A DNA stretch of 64,000 bases from Rhodococcoides kyotonense (GTDB lineage Bacteria > Actinomycetota > Actinomycetes > Mycobacteriales > Mycobacteriaceae). Positions 25,240 to 34,789 of the stretch are shown here, one piece after another (the first letter of the stretch is position 1; the number at the start of each line of letters is the position of its first letter). The stretch spans positions 186,001 through 250,000 of the forward strand of contig NZ_FZOW01000008.1 of NCBI RefSeq assembly GCF_900188125.1, in the 5' to 3' direction. The position numbers were made by a program, and so were the translations under genes. The notes below the pieces were generated by a model. That model was not told the origin of the DNA and searched no databases. It saw nothing but the letters and a program-made list of their open reading frames with translations.

Positions 25240-26240
25240 TTGAGTACCTTCCCTTCTTGGGCGACCAGCCAACGCGCGCTCTCGATGTCGGTCACCAGAA
25301 TCGATGCGAAACCGCCACGCAGAGCGCCGAGAATCGCGTCGTGCTTCTTCTTCCCACCTGAAATCAACACCGCACGTTCACATGTCGCGATCGCGTCGAG
25401 TGGCACAGACACCGTTCGCGCCGGAAGCGAGCCGGCCGTTTCGCGCCCGTCGATGTCGAAGAATCTCCCACCGATCTCGCCGACGGCACCGAGGCCGTGC
25501 AGTTCGTCGAGCACCGACGAGTCGATGAAGCTCCCTTCGAACAGCGTCGTCGACGTGGAAACGGGACCGAGGCCGTACATCATCGCATCAGCCCCGGTCC
25601 CGGTCTCGAGGGCGCGTGAGATCACCGAATCCTGGTGCAGCGCAGTGACCGTCGCATGATCCGCGTACAGCGGAGCATTCAGACGTACAGGCTTGGCCTG
25701 CAAATACTGCGCGCATCGACCCAGGGTGAACTCCACGCCGGTCTGGTAGTCGGCGGACGTCATCGATCCGTCGAGCTGCACGACCTGCGCACATCGGGCG
25801 CTTCGTGTCTTGAGCGACTGCGCGACCGCCACGGTTTCCGGGCCCCAGGTGAAACCGAGCGTGTCCGACGGCTGCAGCCGCCTGCTGAGCACCGCGGCCG
25901 CCGCGCGTCCGAGAGAGCCGTATCCGGTGTCGGTGCCGTCGACGACGTCGGGAACGACGAGCGCCTCGGTGAGTCCGAACAGCTTCTCGAGCTCTCGCTC
26001 GATATCCGCGTGGACGGTGCCCTGCAAGTCGTCGGGCACATGCACTTCGATCGTCACGAGGCCGAGCGTCCGCGCTTTCGCGACGAGACGACCCGCGGTG
26101 GGGCGCGAGACTCCGAGCTTCGCCGCGATCTCGGCCTGCGTCGCACCTTCGAGGTGATACATCGTGGCCGCACGCACTGCGAGGCGCAGATCGTCGTTCG
26201 ATTTCGACGAGCGCTGCGGCTCGGGTACCGCTGTGGTCAC
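25236..26240 (-). CDS. SorC-family sugar-binding transcriptional regulator
   Basis: 334 residues. An N-terminal helix-turn-helix (ATQAEIAAKLGVSRPTAGRLVAKARTLGLV, about 33-62) precedes a SorC C-terminal effector domain related to sugar-phosphate isomerases (GYGSLGRAAAAVLSRRL, MYGLGP.., ISGGKKKHDAILGALRGG). It is the first gene of the leftward transporter operon, and a perfect palindrome lies 21-34 bp upstream of its start. It likely senses a polyol or its phosphorylated product and controls both divergent transcripts. Confidence 0.85.
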   Translation of the reverse strand: MTTAVPEPQRSSKSNDDLRLAVRAATMYHLEGATQAEIAAKLGVSRPTAGRLVAKARTLGLVTIEVHVPDDLQGTVHADIERELEKLFGLTEALVVPDVVDGTDTGYGSLGRAAAAVLSRRLQPSDTLGFTWGPETVAVAQSLKTRSARCAQVVQLDGSMTSADYQTGVEFTLGRCAQYLQAKPVRLNAPLYADHATVTALHQDSVISRALETGTGADAMMYGLGPVSTSTTLFEGSFIDSSVLDELHGLGAVGEIGGRFFDIDGRETAGSLPARTVSVPLDAIATCERAVLISGGKKKHDAILGALRGGFASILVTDIESARWLVAQEGKVLK

Positions 26241-26260
26241 GATCCCTCCTCGTCGCTAAG

Positions 26261-26274
26261 TGAGCAAATGCTCA
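26261..26274. promoter_or_regulatory. SorC-type operator
   Basis: TGAGCAAATGCTCA is a perfect 6-bp inverted repeat with an AA centre. A further half site TGCTCA lies at 26288-26293. Both are in the 71-bp region between the divergent regulator and sorbitol-type dehydrogenase genes. The regulator at 25236 is the obvious ligand, which is inference. Confidence 0.65.
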
Positions 26275-26311
26275 GGGTGTGTTCTTCTGCTCATTAAGCT
26301 AACATTCAGGT

Positions 26312-27382
26312 GTGATCTACACAACACCCGACGCCAGTCAGTCGCCGATCCCACAGTCGATGCAGGCCAGCGTGCTCAGCGGTCCACACGAGATCCGGCT
26401 GGAGGAGCGGCCGGTACCCACCCCCGCCGCCGACGAGGTTCTGGTCCGCGTCACCGCGGTCGGCGTGTGCGGATCGGATGCTCACTACTACCGCGAAGGC
26501 CGCATCGGAGACCACGTCGTCAACGGGCCGCTCGTCCTCGGACACGAGGCGGCAGGAGTGATCGTCGCCGTGGGATCCGCGATCGCCGACACACGCGTCG
26601 GCCAGCGCGTGTCGATCGAGCCGCAACGCCCCGACCCGACGAGCGCTCAGTCCCGCGCCGGCCGATACAACCTGTGCCCATCCATGGAGTTCTTCGCGAC
26701 GCCACCCATCGACGGCGCGCTCGCCGAGTACGTACTGATCCAGTCGGTCTTCGCGCACGAGGTTCCGGACGAGATCTCCGACGAAGCGGCCGCATTGTTC
26801 GAGCCGCTGTCGGTCGGAATCGCGTCGGCGCAGAAGGCGGGCATCACCGCCGGATCGAGTGTGCTGATCGCAGGCGCGGGTCCGGTCGGGCTCGTCACCG
26901 CCCAGGTCGCTCGTGCGTTCGGCGCGACCGAGGTGATCGTCAGTGATATCGACTCCGCGCGTCGGACCAACGCGTCGACGTTCGGAGCGACGCGGGTCAT
27001 CGACCCGGCCGTCGAGGATGTCACCACGCTCGAGGTCGACGCGTTCATCGATGCATCAGGCGCGCCGCGAGCCGTCGTCGACGGAATTCATGCCGTTCGT
27101 CCTGCCGGTACCGTGGTGCTCGTGGGTATGGGTGCGGCCGATTATGCGTTGCCGATCTCACTGATCCAGAATCGAGAACTGGTTCTGACGGGCGTGTTTC
27201 GGTACGCGAACACCTGGCCCATCGCACGACGGCTCGTACTGGCCGGTCTGGTCGACCTCGATGCGATGGTCACTGCCCGATTCGATCTGGCGCACGTCGA
27301 GGACGCGCTCGATGCCGACCGAGTGGCCGGCAGCATCAAAGCCGTTGTGATTCCCGGCCTTTCGAAGGAGAAAGACGCATGA
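26312..27382 (+). CDS. zinc-dependent sorbitol/xylitol-type alcohol dehydrogenase
   Basis: 356 residues from GTG 26312 (ATG 16 codons in is possible). Catalytic zinc residues are in GVCGSDAHYY and GHEAAGVI; the NAD-binding Rossmann motif is GAGPVGL. The structural-zinc lobe, normally four Cys, is reduced to a single Cys (PQRPDPTSAQSRAGRYNLC), the condition seen in sorbitol dehydrogenases that lack structural zinc. It would oxidise a polyol to a ketose with NAD+. It overlaps mannitol dehydrogenase by 4 nt. Confidence 0.83.
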   Translation: MIYTTPDASQSPIPQSMQASVLSGPHEIRLEERPVPTPAADEVLVRVTAVGVCGSDAHYYREGRIGDHVVNGPLVLGHEAAGVIVAVGSAIADTRVGQRVSIEPQRPDPTSAQSRAGRYNLCPSMEFFATPPIDGALAEYVLIQSVFAHEVPDEISDEAAALFEPLSVGIASAQKAGITAGSSVLIAGAGPVGLVTAQVARAFGATEVIVSDIDSARRTNASTFGATRVIDPAVEDVTTLEVDAFIDASGAPRAVVDGIHAVRPAGTVVLVGMGAADYALPISLIQNRELVLTGVFRYANTWPIARRLVLAGLVDLDAMVTARFDLAHVEDALDADRVAGSIKAVVIPGLSKEKDA

Positions 27383-28866
27383 AGCTGAACAAGCACACGT
27401 TGGGCGATTTCATCGAAGATGTCGCGGTACCCACCTACGATCGGTCCGACGTGCAGGTCGGGATCGTGCACTTCGGTGTCGGCGGGTTCCACCGTGCGCA
27501 TCAGGCGATGTACGTCGACCGGCTGCTGCAGCAGGGCGAGGCGTCGGACTGGGGTATCTGTGGTGTCGGCGTCCTTCCGGGAGACCGGAAGATGAAGGAC
27601 GTCATGGACGCCCAGAACTGCCTGTACACGTTGGCGCTCAAGCATTCCGACGGAACGTGGGACACCCGCATCATCGGCTCCATCGTCGAATACCTCTTCG
27701 CGCCCGACGACGCGGATGCCGTCGTCGAGAAGATGGCGGCGGAAACCACGCGCATCGTGTCGCTCACCATCACCGAGGGCGGGTACAACTTCTCTGCGAC
27801 GACGGGTGAGTTCGACACCGAGAATCCGGCCATCACGGCCGATCTGGAGGCGGGTGCTGTTCCGTCGACCACGTTCGGTCTCGTCGTCGAAGCTCTGGCG
27901 CGCCGCAAGGATCGAGGCCTGAAGCCGTTCACGATCATGTCGTGCGACAACATCGAAGGCAACGGTCACATCGCGGAGTCGACGTTCACTGCCTTTGGAC
28001 AGCTGAAGGATCCGGCGCTCGCATCGTGGCTGACCACAGAGGGAGCCTTCCCCAACTCGATGGTCGACCGCATCACGCCCGTCACCACTCCCGAAGTGGT
28101 GCAGGAGCTTTCGGAGCGATACGCGATCGACGACAGATGGCCCGTCGCCGGCGAACCGTTCACTCAGTGGGTGCTCGAGGACAAGTTCACGCTCGGCCGA
28201 CCGCCGTTCGAGGACGTCGGAGTGCAGGTCGTCGACGACGTGACGCCCTACGAACTGATGAAGCTGCGCTTGCTCAACGCGAGCCATCAGGCGCTCGCGT
28301 ACTTCGGCTACCTCAGCGGCTACCGTCTCGTGCACGAGGTGGCGCAGGACTCGCTGTTCTCCGAATTCCTGTTGGCGTACATGGACAACGAGGCCACGCC
28401 GACGCTCCAGCCGGTGCCCGGAATCGATCTCGACGAGTACAAGAAGACGCTCATCGAGCGCTTCTCGAATCCGGAGATCCGCGACACCGTCGCGCGGTTG
28501 TGCGCCGAGTCGTCGGACCGAATTCCGAAGTGGCTCTTGCCCGTCATCCGCAAGAACCTCGAGACGGGTGGGGACATCACCCGCTCGACGGCCGTCGTCG
28601 CGAGTTGGGCGCGCTACGCCGAGGGCGTCGACGAGCTCGGGCAGCCGATCGAGATCGTCGATCAGTTGAAGGACTCGCTCGTCCCACTTGCGCAGTCGCA
28701 GAAGGACGATCCGACGGCGTTCATCGCCAACCGTGCGGTGTTCGGTGACCTCGTGGACGACGAGCGTTTCGTCGCCGAGTACACGCGTCAGCTCGCGTCG
28801 CTGCACTCGGTCGGTGCGCGGCGGACTTTGGAGGCGCTCCGCGCCCATGTGCACGAAAATACATAG
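27379..28866 (+). CDS. mtlD: mannitol 2-dehydrogenase (long-chain polyol dehydrogenase)
   Basis: 495 residues. VGIVHFGVGGFHRAHQA (28-44) is the NAD(H) site. K295, N300 and H303 in YELMKLRLLNASHQALAYF match the catalytic Lys-Asn-His set of the Pseudomonas fluorescens enzyme, even in numbering as I recall it. It converts D-mannitol (or D-arabitol) to D-fructose (or D-xylulose); xylulokinase at 55657 could take D-xylulose onward. The last six residues, HVHENT, and the TAG stop are encoded by the left arm of repeat A3. Confidence 0.93.
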   Translation: MKLNKHTLGDFIEDVAVPTYDRSDVQVGIVHFGVGGFHRAHQAMYVDRLLQQGEASDWGICGVGVLPGDRKMKDVMDAQNCLYTLALKHSDGTWDTRIIGSIVEYLFAPDDADAVVEKMAAETTRIVSLTITEGGYNFSATTGEFDTENPAITADLEAGAVPSTTFGLVVEALARRKDRGLKPFTIMSCDNIEGNGHIAESTFTAFGQLKDPALASWLTTEGAFPNSMVDRITPVTTPEVVQELSERYAIDDRWPVAGEPFTQWVLEDKFTLGRPPFEDVGVQVVDDVTPYELMKLRLLNASHQALAYFGYLSGYRLVHEVAQDSLFSEFLLAYMDNEATPTLQPVPGIDLDEYKKTLIERFSNPEIRDTVARLCAESSDRIPKWLLPVIRKNLETGGDITRSTAVVASWARYAEGVDELGQPIEIVDQLKDSLVPLAQSQKDDPTAFIANRAVFGDLVDDERFVAEYTRQLASLHSVGARRTLEALRAHVHENT

Positions 28867-28891
28867 AGGGCTATGTATTTTCGTGCACATG
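28846..28891. repeat. family A palindromic element, copy A3 (short loop)
   Basis: Left arm CATGTGCACGAAAATACATA plus G (28846-28866), 4-nt loop AGGG, right arm CTATGTATTTTCGTGCACAT plus G (28871-28891): 21-bp perfect arms. Flanked by GGCGCTCCGCGCC on the left and GGGGCGTCAGCCGCC on the right. It lies between convergent mtlD and talarate/galactarate dehydratase, and the mtlD stop is inside it. Confidence 0.92.
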
Positions 28892-28896
28892 GGGCG

Positions 28897-30114
28897 TCAG
28901 CCGCCGAATTCCGCGGTCCCGATCGTCCAGGCCTTGGCCTGCTCGCTGAGAGTGAAGCCGAGGCCGGGGCGGTCGGAGAGGTGCATTCTGCCGTCACGGG
29001 TTTCGAGGTGCTCGTTGAACAGCGGGTCCAGCCAGTCGAAGTGCTCGACCCACGTCTGCAGCGGGTACACCGCGGCCAGATGAAGGTGGATCTCCATCGC
29101 GAAGTGCGGTGCGAGCTGCAGGTTGCGGTGCTCGGCCAGGCCGGCGAGCTTGAGGAACTGCGTGATGCCACCGATGCGCGGGGCGTCGGGCTGGATGATG
29201 TCGACGGAACCCGCCTCGATGAGACGAACGTGCTCGCCGACGCTGGCGAGCATCTCACCGGTCGCGATGGAGGTGTCGAAATTGGCGGCGAGTTGAGCGT
29301 GGCCTTCGGCGTCGTACGCGTCGAGCGGCTCCTCGATCCACACGAGGTCGAACTGTTCGAGGATGCGGCACATACGGTTTGCCGTCGGCCGATCCCACTG
29401 CTGGTTGGCGTCGACCATGAGTGGGACGTCGTCGCCTAGATGTTCCCTGACGGCCGTGACCCGTGCGATGTCGGTGCGCCAATCAGGCTGGCCGACTTTG
29501 AGTTTGATGCCGCCGATGCCGGCCGCCAGTGACGCGGTCGCGTTCTCGAGCACCTCTTCGATGGGCGTGTGCAGGAAACCGCCGGACGTGTTGTAGGTCT
29601 GGACCGAGTCGCGCGTCGAGCCGATGAGCTTGGCGAGCGGCAACTGAGCGCGCTTCGCCTTGAGGTCCCACAGAGCGATGTCGATGGCCGCGATCGCCTG
29701 CGTCGCAACACCACTGCGCCCGACGGACGCGCCCGCCCACTGCAGCTTGGTCCAGATCTTGCCGATGTCGCTGGGATCCTCACCGATCAGAACAGGTGCG
29801 ATCTCTTGTGCGTGCGCGAATTGCGCTGGGCCGCCGGCTCTTTTGGAGTAGCTGAACCCGATGCCCTCGTGGCCCTGTTCGGTCCGGATCTCGGCGAACA
29901 GGAATGCGACCTCGGTCATCGGCTTCTGGCGGCCGGTCAGCACCTTCGCGTCGCTGATCGGGTTCTTCAGCGGCAGCGTGATCGACGACAGCTTCACGTG
30001 CGCGATGCGATCGATCGTCGCGTCCCCGGCGGCCAGGGCCTTGATCGCGGCATCGGGTGCGGTGAGTCCGCTGGTCGGCTTCGGCGCTGTTCTGGTTCCC
30101 ACATCGATGGACAC
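28897..30114 (-). CDS. L-talarate/galactarate dehydratase-like, enolase superfamily
   Basis: 405 residues from GTG 30114, which has AAAGAGG 5 nt upstream; TTG at 30129 would add five residues. The sequence closely follows the Salmonella-type TalrD/GalrD: TYNTSGGFLHTP, GIKLKVGQPD (K204/K206), MVDANQQWD (D235, N237), WIEEPLDAYD (E261), IIQPDAPRIGGI (D310), LAPHFAMEIHLHL (H337). It dehydrates galactarate or talarate to 5-keto-4-deoxyglucarate. The C-terminal ..FGG and stop come from the GC-rich flank of repeat A3. Transcribed from the promoter at 30154-30204. Confidence 0.87.
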   Translation of the reverse strand: MSIDVGTRTAPKPTSGLTAPDAAIKALAAGDATIDRIAHVKLSSITLPLKNPISDAKVLTGRQKPMTEVAFLFAEIRTEQGHEGIGFSYSKRAGGPAQFAHAQEIAPVLIGEDPSDIGKIWTKLQWAGASVGRSGVATQAIAAIDIALWDLKAKRAQLPLAKLIGSTRDSVQTYNTSGGFLHTPIEEVLENATASLAAGIGGIKLKVGQPDWRTDIARVTAVREHLGDDVPLMVDANQQWDRPTANRMCRILEQFDLVWIEEPLDAYDAEGHAQLAANFDTSIATGEMLASVGEHVRLIEAGSVDIIQPDAPRIGGITQFLKLAGLAEHRNLQLAPHFAMEIHLHLAAVYPLQTWVEHFDWLDPLFNEHLETRDGRMHLSDRPGLGFTLSEQAKAWTIGTAEFGG

Positions 30115-30153
30115 TGCGACCTCTTTCAACGGTGATGGTGTGCTGGCTCACAG

Positions 30154-30204
30154 CCTATGACCGGTCATTCATGCACGTCCAACACTATTTGTGCATCCAT
30201 CAAT
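30154..30204 (-). promoter_or_regulatory. acid-sugar regulon promoter, site 1
   Basis: On the minus strand, TTGGAC (complement of 30177-30182), 17-bp spacer, CATAGG (30154-30159). Upstream, with GTG before the -35 and 9 further bases, is ATTGATGGAT (30195-30204). Identical spacing occurs at 42367 and 49064. It drives the dehydratase at 28897. Confidence 0.65.
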
Positions 30205-30223
30205 TCAATAACAGCAATGCCCT

Positions 30224-30267
30224 ATGTGCACGAAAGTACATAGTGGGCTATGTACTTTCGTGCACGT
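30224..30267. repeat. family A palindromic element, copy A4 (short loop, compensatory change)
   Basis: ATGTGCACGAAAGTACATAG (30224-30243), loop TGGG, CTATGTACTTTCGTGCACGT (30248-30267). Relative to the other copies both arms changed at the paired position (A to G on the left, T to C on the right), so pairing is kept. It follows the stop of the ABC ATPase at 30274, whose ..VGG C-terminus is encoded by the GCGGCGTCAGCCGCC flank. Confidence 0.9.
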
Positions 30268-30273
30268 GCGGCG

Positions 30274-31353
<1,080 letters not shown>

Positions 31354-31404
31354 GATGGAAGTACTCCTTCACCGGCAGGAACGTGCCGGACGGTCCGAGT
31401 GAGT

Positions 31405-31420
31405 GTTCATGTATGTGAAT
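31405..31420. promoter_or_regulatory. operator shared with the 34647 site
   Basis: GTTCATGTATGTGAAT, nearly identical to GTTCATATACGTGAAC at 34647-34662. It lies 52 bp upstream of the ABC ATPase and 82 bp upstream of uronate dehydrogenase. The regulator is not identified; the IclR protein at 39176 is the nearest candidate. Confidence 0.6.
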
Positions 31421-31436
31421 GTGAGTCAAGATAGTG

Positions 31437-31451
31437 ACTTCGTTTCGAAGT
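31437..31451. promoter_or_regulatory. 15-bp perfect palindrome before uronate dehydrogenase
   Basis: ACTTCGTTTCGAAGT has 6-bp perfect arms and a 3-bp centre. It lies about 50 bp upstream of the uronate dehydrogenase start and probably overlaps its promoter. It may be a second operator in the divergent region. Confidence 0.5.
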
Positions 31452-31501
31452 ATGTACTACCGTGATGCACAGCACAAGGATTTCGAGAGAAACGAGAGAC
31501 G

Positions 31502-32311
31502 ATGACACGGCTGTTGATCACCGGCGCCGCCGGGAACATGGGAAAGATGTTGCGCCCGTTGCTGGCTCGACCCGACCGGTCGGTACGACTGTTCGACATC
31601 GCCGCGATCGACGACGTCTCTGCCTCCGAGGAGTTCGTCCAAGGTTCCGTGACGGACCGCGCAGCGGTGTCCGCAGCGGTGGACGGGGTCGACGCGATTC
31701 TGCACCTCGGCGGCCTGAGCACCGAGGACTCGTGGGCGAACATTCTGTCGGTCAACGTCGACGGCACGCAGGCGATCTTCGATGCGGCGGTCACGCACGA
31801 CGTCAGCCGCGTCGTGGTCGCGTCGAGCAATCACGCCGTCGGCTTCTGGACCCACGCGGAAGCGGGTGGCTCGGATTTGCCCGGAGACGTCCCACCCCGT
31901 CCCGACGGCTTCTACGGCTGGTCGAAGGCTGCCGTAGAAGCGCTCGGTCGGATGTACCACGACCGATTCGGCATCGACGTCGTCAACCTGCGCATCGGGT
32001 CCAGCTTCGAGAAGCCGCCGAACTATCGCGGTCTGGCCAGCTGGATGTCGCCGGCCGACACGGCGCGGCTCGTCGAGGCGTCGTTGTCCGACAGCGCCAA
32101 GGGCTTTCACACGGTGTGGGGGATTTCGAAGAACGCGCGGGCATGGTGGTCGGGTGCCGAGGGTGCCGCCATCGGCTACGAACCGCAGGACGACGCCGAA
32201 CAATTCGCCGACGAGTTCCTCGCCGACCACGAGTGGACCTTCGACGACCCGATCCTCCAGCGAGTCGGCGGTGCGTTCTGCGATCACCCGCTCGGCCAGC
32301 GCATGAGGTGA
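31502..32311 (+). CDS. udh: uronate dehydrogenase (NAD+-dependent hexuronate oxidation)
   Basis: 269 residues, an extended short-chain dehydrogenase: TGAAGNMGKML (7-17) binds NAD+, VASSNHAVGFW is the characteristic substrate-loop motif of uronate dehydrogenases, and YGWSK supplies the catalytic Tyr-Lys. It oxidises D-glucuronate or D-galacturonate to aldarolactones that hydrolyse to glucarate or galactarate, feeding the dehydratases of this island. The stop overlaps the start of the family B hairpin region. Confidence 0.9.
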   Translation: MTRLLITGAAGNMGKMLRPLLARPDRSVRLFDIAAIDDVSASEEFVQGSVTDRAAVSAAVDGVDAILHLGGLSTEDSWANILSVNVDGTQAIFDAAVTHDVSRVVVASSNHAVGFWTHAEAGGSDLPGDVPPRPDGFYGWSKAAVEALGRMYHDRFGIDVVNLRIGSSFEKPPNYRGLASWMSPADTARLVEASLSDSAKGFHTVWGISKNARAWWSGAEGAAIGYEPQDDAEQFADEFLADHEWTFDDPILQRVGGAFCDHPLGQRMR

Positions 32312-32316
32312 GCGAA

Positions 32317-32353
32317 GGCGTCATTCGGTCACTCTGAGTGACCGAATGACGCC
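32317..32353. repeat. family B hairpin, perfect 18-bp inverted repeat
   Basis: GGCGTCATTCGGTCACTC, one base, GAGTGACCGAATGACGCC. It lies 5 nt after the udh stop and 16 nt before the convergent stop of the 32370 gene, so it may end both transcripts. The CATTCGGTCACTC core is shared with the tandem element at 1975-2044. No U-tract follows. Confidence 0.8.
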
Positions 32354-32369
32354 CTCGGTCCGGCAAAAG

Positions 32370-33542
32370 TCAGAAAAATTCAGCCACGATCGAACCCAGC
32401 GCGTCGAGCTGCGGACGGTTGACGAGCCCGAGGTGATAGAGGTGCAGCTCGTCCGCCCCGGCAGCGACCGTCGCGGCCACGTGTGCACCGACTTCGTCGA
32501 GTTTCTTCGGCGGAAGGACCGAAACATACGCACCGACAGCAACATCCGGGCCGACGAGCGCGCGAGTCCTCTCCACCACGGACACCGTTTCGGCCGTTCC
32601 CGGCCATGCCGACACCAGAACCGCGTCGACGTCGGACGGGGCGCTGGCGGTCAGCGCGGGCGACGGCCCGGTCTTCCATGGATCCGGATGACCGTGCAGC
32701 GTGACCCGCACGTCGGGACTGTCCGCACGGACAGCCTCGAGCACCTCCCCGCGCAGACGATCGGCATCGGCATGCCTCACCGCCAGTACCGCGTCGGCCT
32801 CGTCGTCACTCAGAACCTCACCGATGGACGCACCAGGAGACAGCATTCCCGACGCCAGTGCATCGATACCGTCGCGCAATTTGGTGACGATCTTGTCGGA
32901 ATCGACTCCAAGGAGTGCCCATTGGGACAACTCACGTGGTGTGCAGCTGATCGACATCAATGTGTCCCCGATACCCGGATACGCGCCGTCGGTCTTCTCG
33001 TGCGGCCCCACGTGCGCGAATCCCATTTGCCCACAGGTCTCCACCGATACTCCGTGCAGGTCGACGCCGCGCACGGCCTCGACCGCGAGAGTGCGGGCAT
33101 AGGCGACGACGTCAGGATGCCCCGGCGCCAACGCGTATGGGTAGCGATCGCCGAACGCGTTGACAACGGTGGCGTCGGGATGCGCGTGACCGAGGACCGT
33201 GCTGTGCGACAACACGATCCACGCATTCACGGCGATTCCCGCATCGCTCAGAATCGCGGCCGCGTCGGCGAATGCGTCGTCGGAGCCGGCCCACGACGCA
33301 GTCCGCGCCCTGATCGGCAGCTCACCCCACGCCTCCGAACGGACGGGCCGGTACAGCGCTGCGTGGTGCGCGTCGACGACCTTGTGCGACGGATGCAGCG
33401 GCGTCGCAGCCCTGGTCGAGTGGTAGCTGGCGGCGAGCGCGATTTCACGTATACCAAGCTCGAGTGCACGTTCGACGAACCGAGGATCACCCAGAACGTC
33501 CCACGGATATGCATGCGCGACGACGCGACCGACGATGGCCAT
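32370..33542 (-). CDS. conserved TIM-barrel-like protein of unknown function
   Basis: 390 residues, alanine-rich, no signal peptide. Repeating beta-alpha pattern with conserved-looking segments VAHAYPWDVLGDP, ALAASYHSTRAATPLHPSHKVVDAHHAALYRPV, WIVLSHSTVLGHAHPDATVVNAFGDRYPYAL, HGVSVETCGQMGFAHVGPHEKTDG and VTLHGHPDPW. The His- and Glu-rich strand ends suggest an enzyme of the glycosidase-like TIM-barrel type. I know homologues only as actinobacterial proteins without function. It is divergent, by 40 bp, from the hydrolase at 33583, and lies between udh and the sugar transporter; a role in processing uronic-acid-containing glycans is a guess. Confidence 0.65.
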   Translation of the reverse strand: MAIVGRVVAHAYPWDVLGDPRFVERALELGIREIALAASYHSTRAATPLHPSHKVVDAHHAALYRPVRSEAWGELPIRARTASWAGSDDAFADAAAILSDAGIAVNAWIVLSHSTVLGHAHPDATVVNAFGDRYPYALAPGHPDVVAYARTLAVEAVRGVDLHGVSVETCGQMGFAHVGPHEKTDGAYPGIGDTLMSISCTPRELSQWALLGVDSDKIVTKLRDGIDALASGMLSPGASIGEVLSDDEADAVLAVRHADADRLRGEVLEAVRADSPDVRVTLHGHPDPWKTGPSPALTASAPSDVDAVLVSAWPGTAETVSVVERTRALVGPDVAVGAYVSVLPPKKLDEVGAHVAATVAAGADELHLYHLGLVNRPQLDALGSIVAEFF

Positions 33543-33582
33543 GAAAGCCCCTAACGTTCAAAATGCAGGACGGAGTTCACAC

Positions 33583-34578
33583 ATGGGAACACAAGACAAG
33601 TCCGAATGTCTACGGTCCCGGATCCGCGATGCCCTCGGCGTGCCCTCAGAAGACCCCGCGCCGGCCGTCCACGAGCAGCGCAACTGGTCCGACAAGGGAG
33701 TCGAGGGCACCGCACTGACCTGGGGCAACACCGACGCGTGGCTGCTGCGACCTGCCGGCACGACGCAAGATCTCCCCGCCGTCCTTCTCCTCCACGGCCA
33801 CGACGGCATGAAGTTCTACGGCAAGGAGAAGGTCGCCGACGGTCCAGACCCCATCCCAGACAAGGTCGTCGAGCTGCGGAAACGCGGATACGACGGCAGA
33901 TCGGCGGCCACAACCTTGGTCCAGGCAGGCTTTGCCGTCTTGGTCCACGACGTCTTCCCGTGGGGTAGCCGCCGCGTCGAATGGGACGATTTCCCAGACA
34001 GAGCAAGGAAAGCCGCAGGCCAAGACCCGGAGAACTACGAAGCCGCCGCGCGCGAACACGAGCACGGCCTGGCCAAGATCGCTGCACTGAGCGGAACGTC
34101 CCTCGCCGGCCAGGCGCTGCGGGAAGACCTCACCGCACTCGCCGTTCTACGCAGCACACCGGGCATCGACCCCACGCGAATCGCGGCGGCGGGCTTCTCG
34201 GGCGGCGGTGCACGCGTCGTACATCTTCTGGCGGCCGCCGACCTGAAGGCCGCCGTGGTCACAGCCATGATGAGCACGTTCGCCGACGTCGCGAACGGGC
34301 ACGCCGACGACACAACGTGGCTGATGATCACCCCGGGACTCCCCGCGGTGTGCGACTGGCCCGACGTCGCCGCATCGGCCGCTCCGACGCCACTCCTGGT
34401 CCAATTCGCCTCGGACGACCGCCATTTCAGCGCCACAGGCATGTACGACGCCGAAGCAGCCCTCCAGCTCGCGTACGACGGCACCGACGCACTGACCACA
34501 CAATGGTTCCCACACGGCCACCGGTTCTCCACCGACATGCAGGTCGCGGCCACAGGCTGGCTACACGGACGAGTCTGA
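33583..34578 (+). CDS. dienelactone hydrolase-family esterase
   Basis: 331 residues from ATG 33583 (AGGACGGAG upstream); an earlier in-frame ATG at 33535 would overlap the divergent gene. LLLHGHDGMKFYGKE holds the oxyanion site, AAGFSGGGARV the nucleophile Ser, FASDDRHF the Asp and PHGHRF the His. No secretion signal. The family contains dienelactone hydrolases and acetylxylan-type esterases; in this island a lactonase or an esterase acting on uronate esters is plausible. The aldarolactone made by Udh could be a substrate, but nothing in the sequence proves it. Confidence 0.72.
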   Translation: MGTQDKSECLRSRIRDALGVPSEDPAPAVHEQRNWSDKGVEGTALTWGNTDAWLLRPAGTTQDLPAVLLLHGHDGMKFYGKEKVADGPDPIPDKVVELRKRGYDGRSAATTLVQAGFAVLVHDVFPWGSRRVEWDDFPDRARKAAGQDPENYEAAAREHEHGLAKIAALSGTSLAGQALREDLTALAVLRSTPGIDPTRIAAAGFSGGGARVVHLLAAADLKAAVVTAMMSTFADVANGHADDTTWLMITPGLPAVCDWPDVAASAAPTPLLVQFASDDRHFSATGMYDAEAALQLAYDGTDALTTQWFPHGHRFSTDMQVAATGWLHGRV

Positions 34579-34588
34579 GCCGTCACGC

Positions 34589-34662
34589 TTGACATGGCTT
34601 GTGACTGCCGTCATAGTGAATCCAGCAATTCACATAGAAGACGTGAGTTCATATACGTGAAC
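34589..34662 (+). promoter_or_regulatory. promoter and operators of the acid-sugar ABC transporter
   Basis: TTGACA (34589-34594), 17-bp spacer, CATAGT (34612-34617). Overlapping the -10 is the perfect palindrome GTGAATCCAGCAATTCAC (34616-34633). Downstream is GTTCATATACGTGAAC (34647-34662), the partner of the site at 31405. The remaining leader to the permease start at 34790 holds no gene that I can support. Confidence 0.6.
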
Positions 34663-34789
34663 GGCGAGGCAAGTATCGAGATGAACACAGAGCGACTCCC
34701 TTCACGCTGAATCTTCCGGCGTCACAGCCGATTCGACAGACCCAGACCCGCCGGCCCCATCCGGCCCCGAAAACTTCGGAGCGTCAACC

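Noticed and set aside
27142-28890. 582-codon minus-strand frame over mannitol dehydrogenase
   Set aside because: Antisense shadow; mannitol dehydrogenase has its catalytic Lys-Asn-His set on the plus strand.
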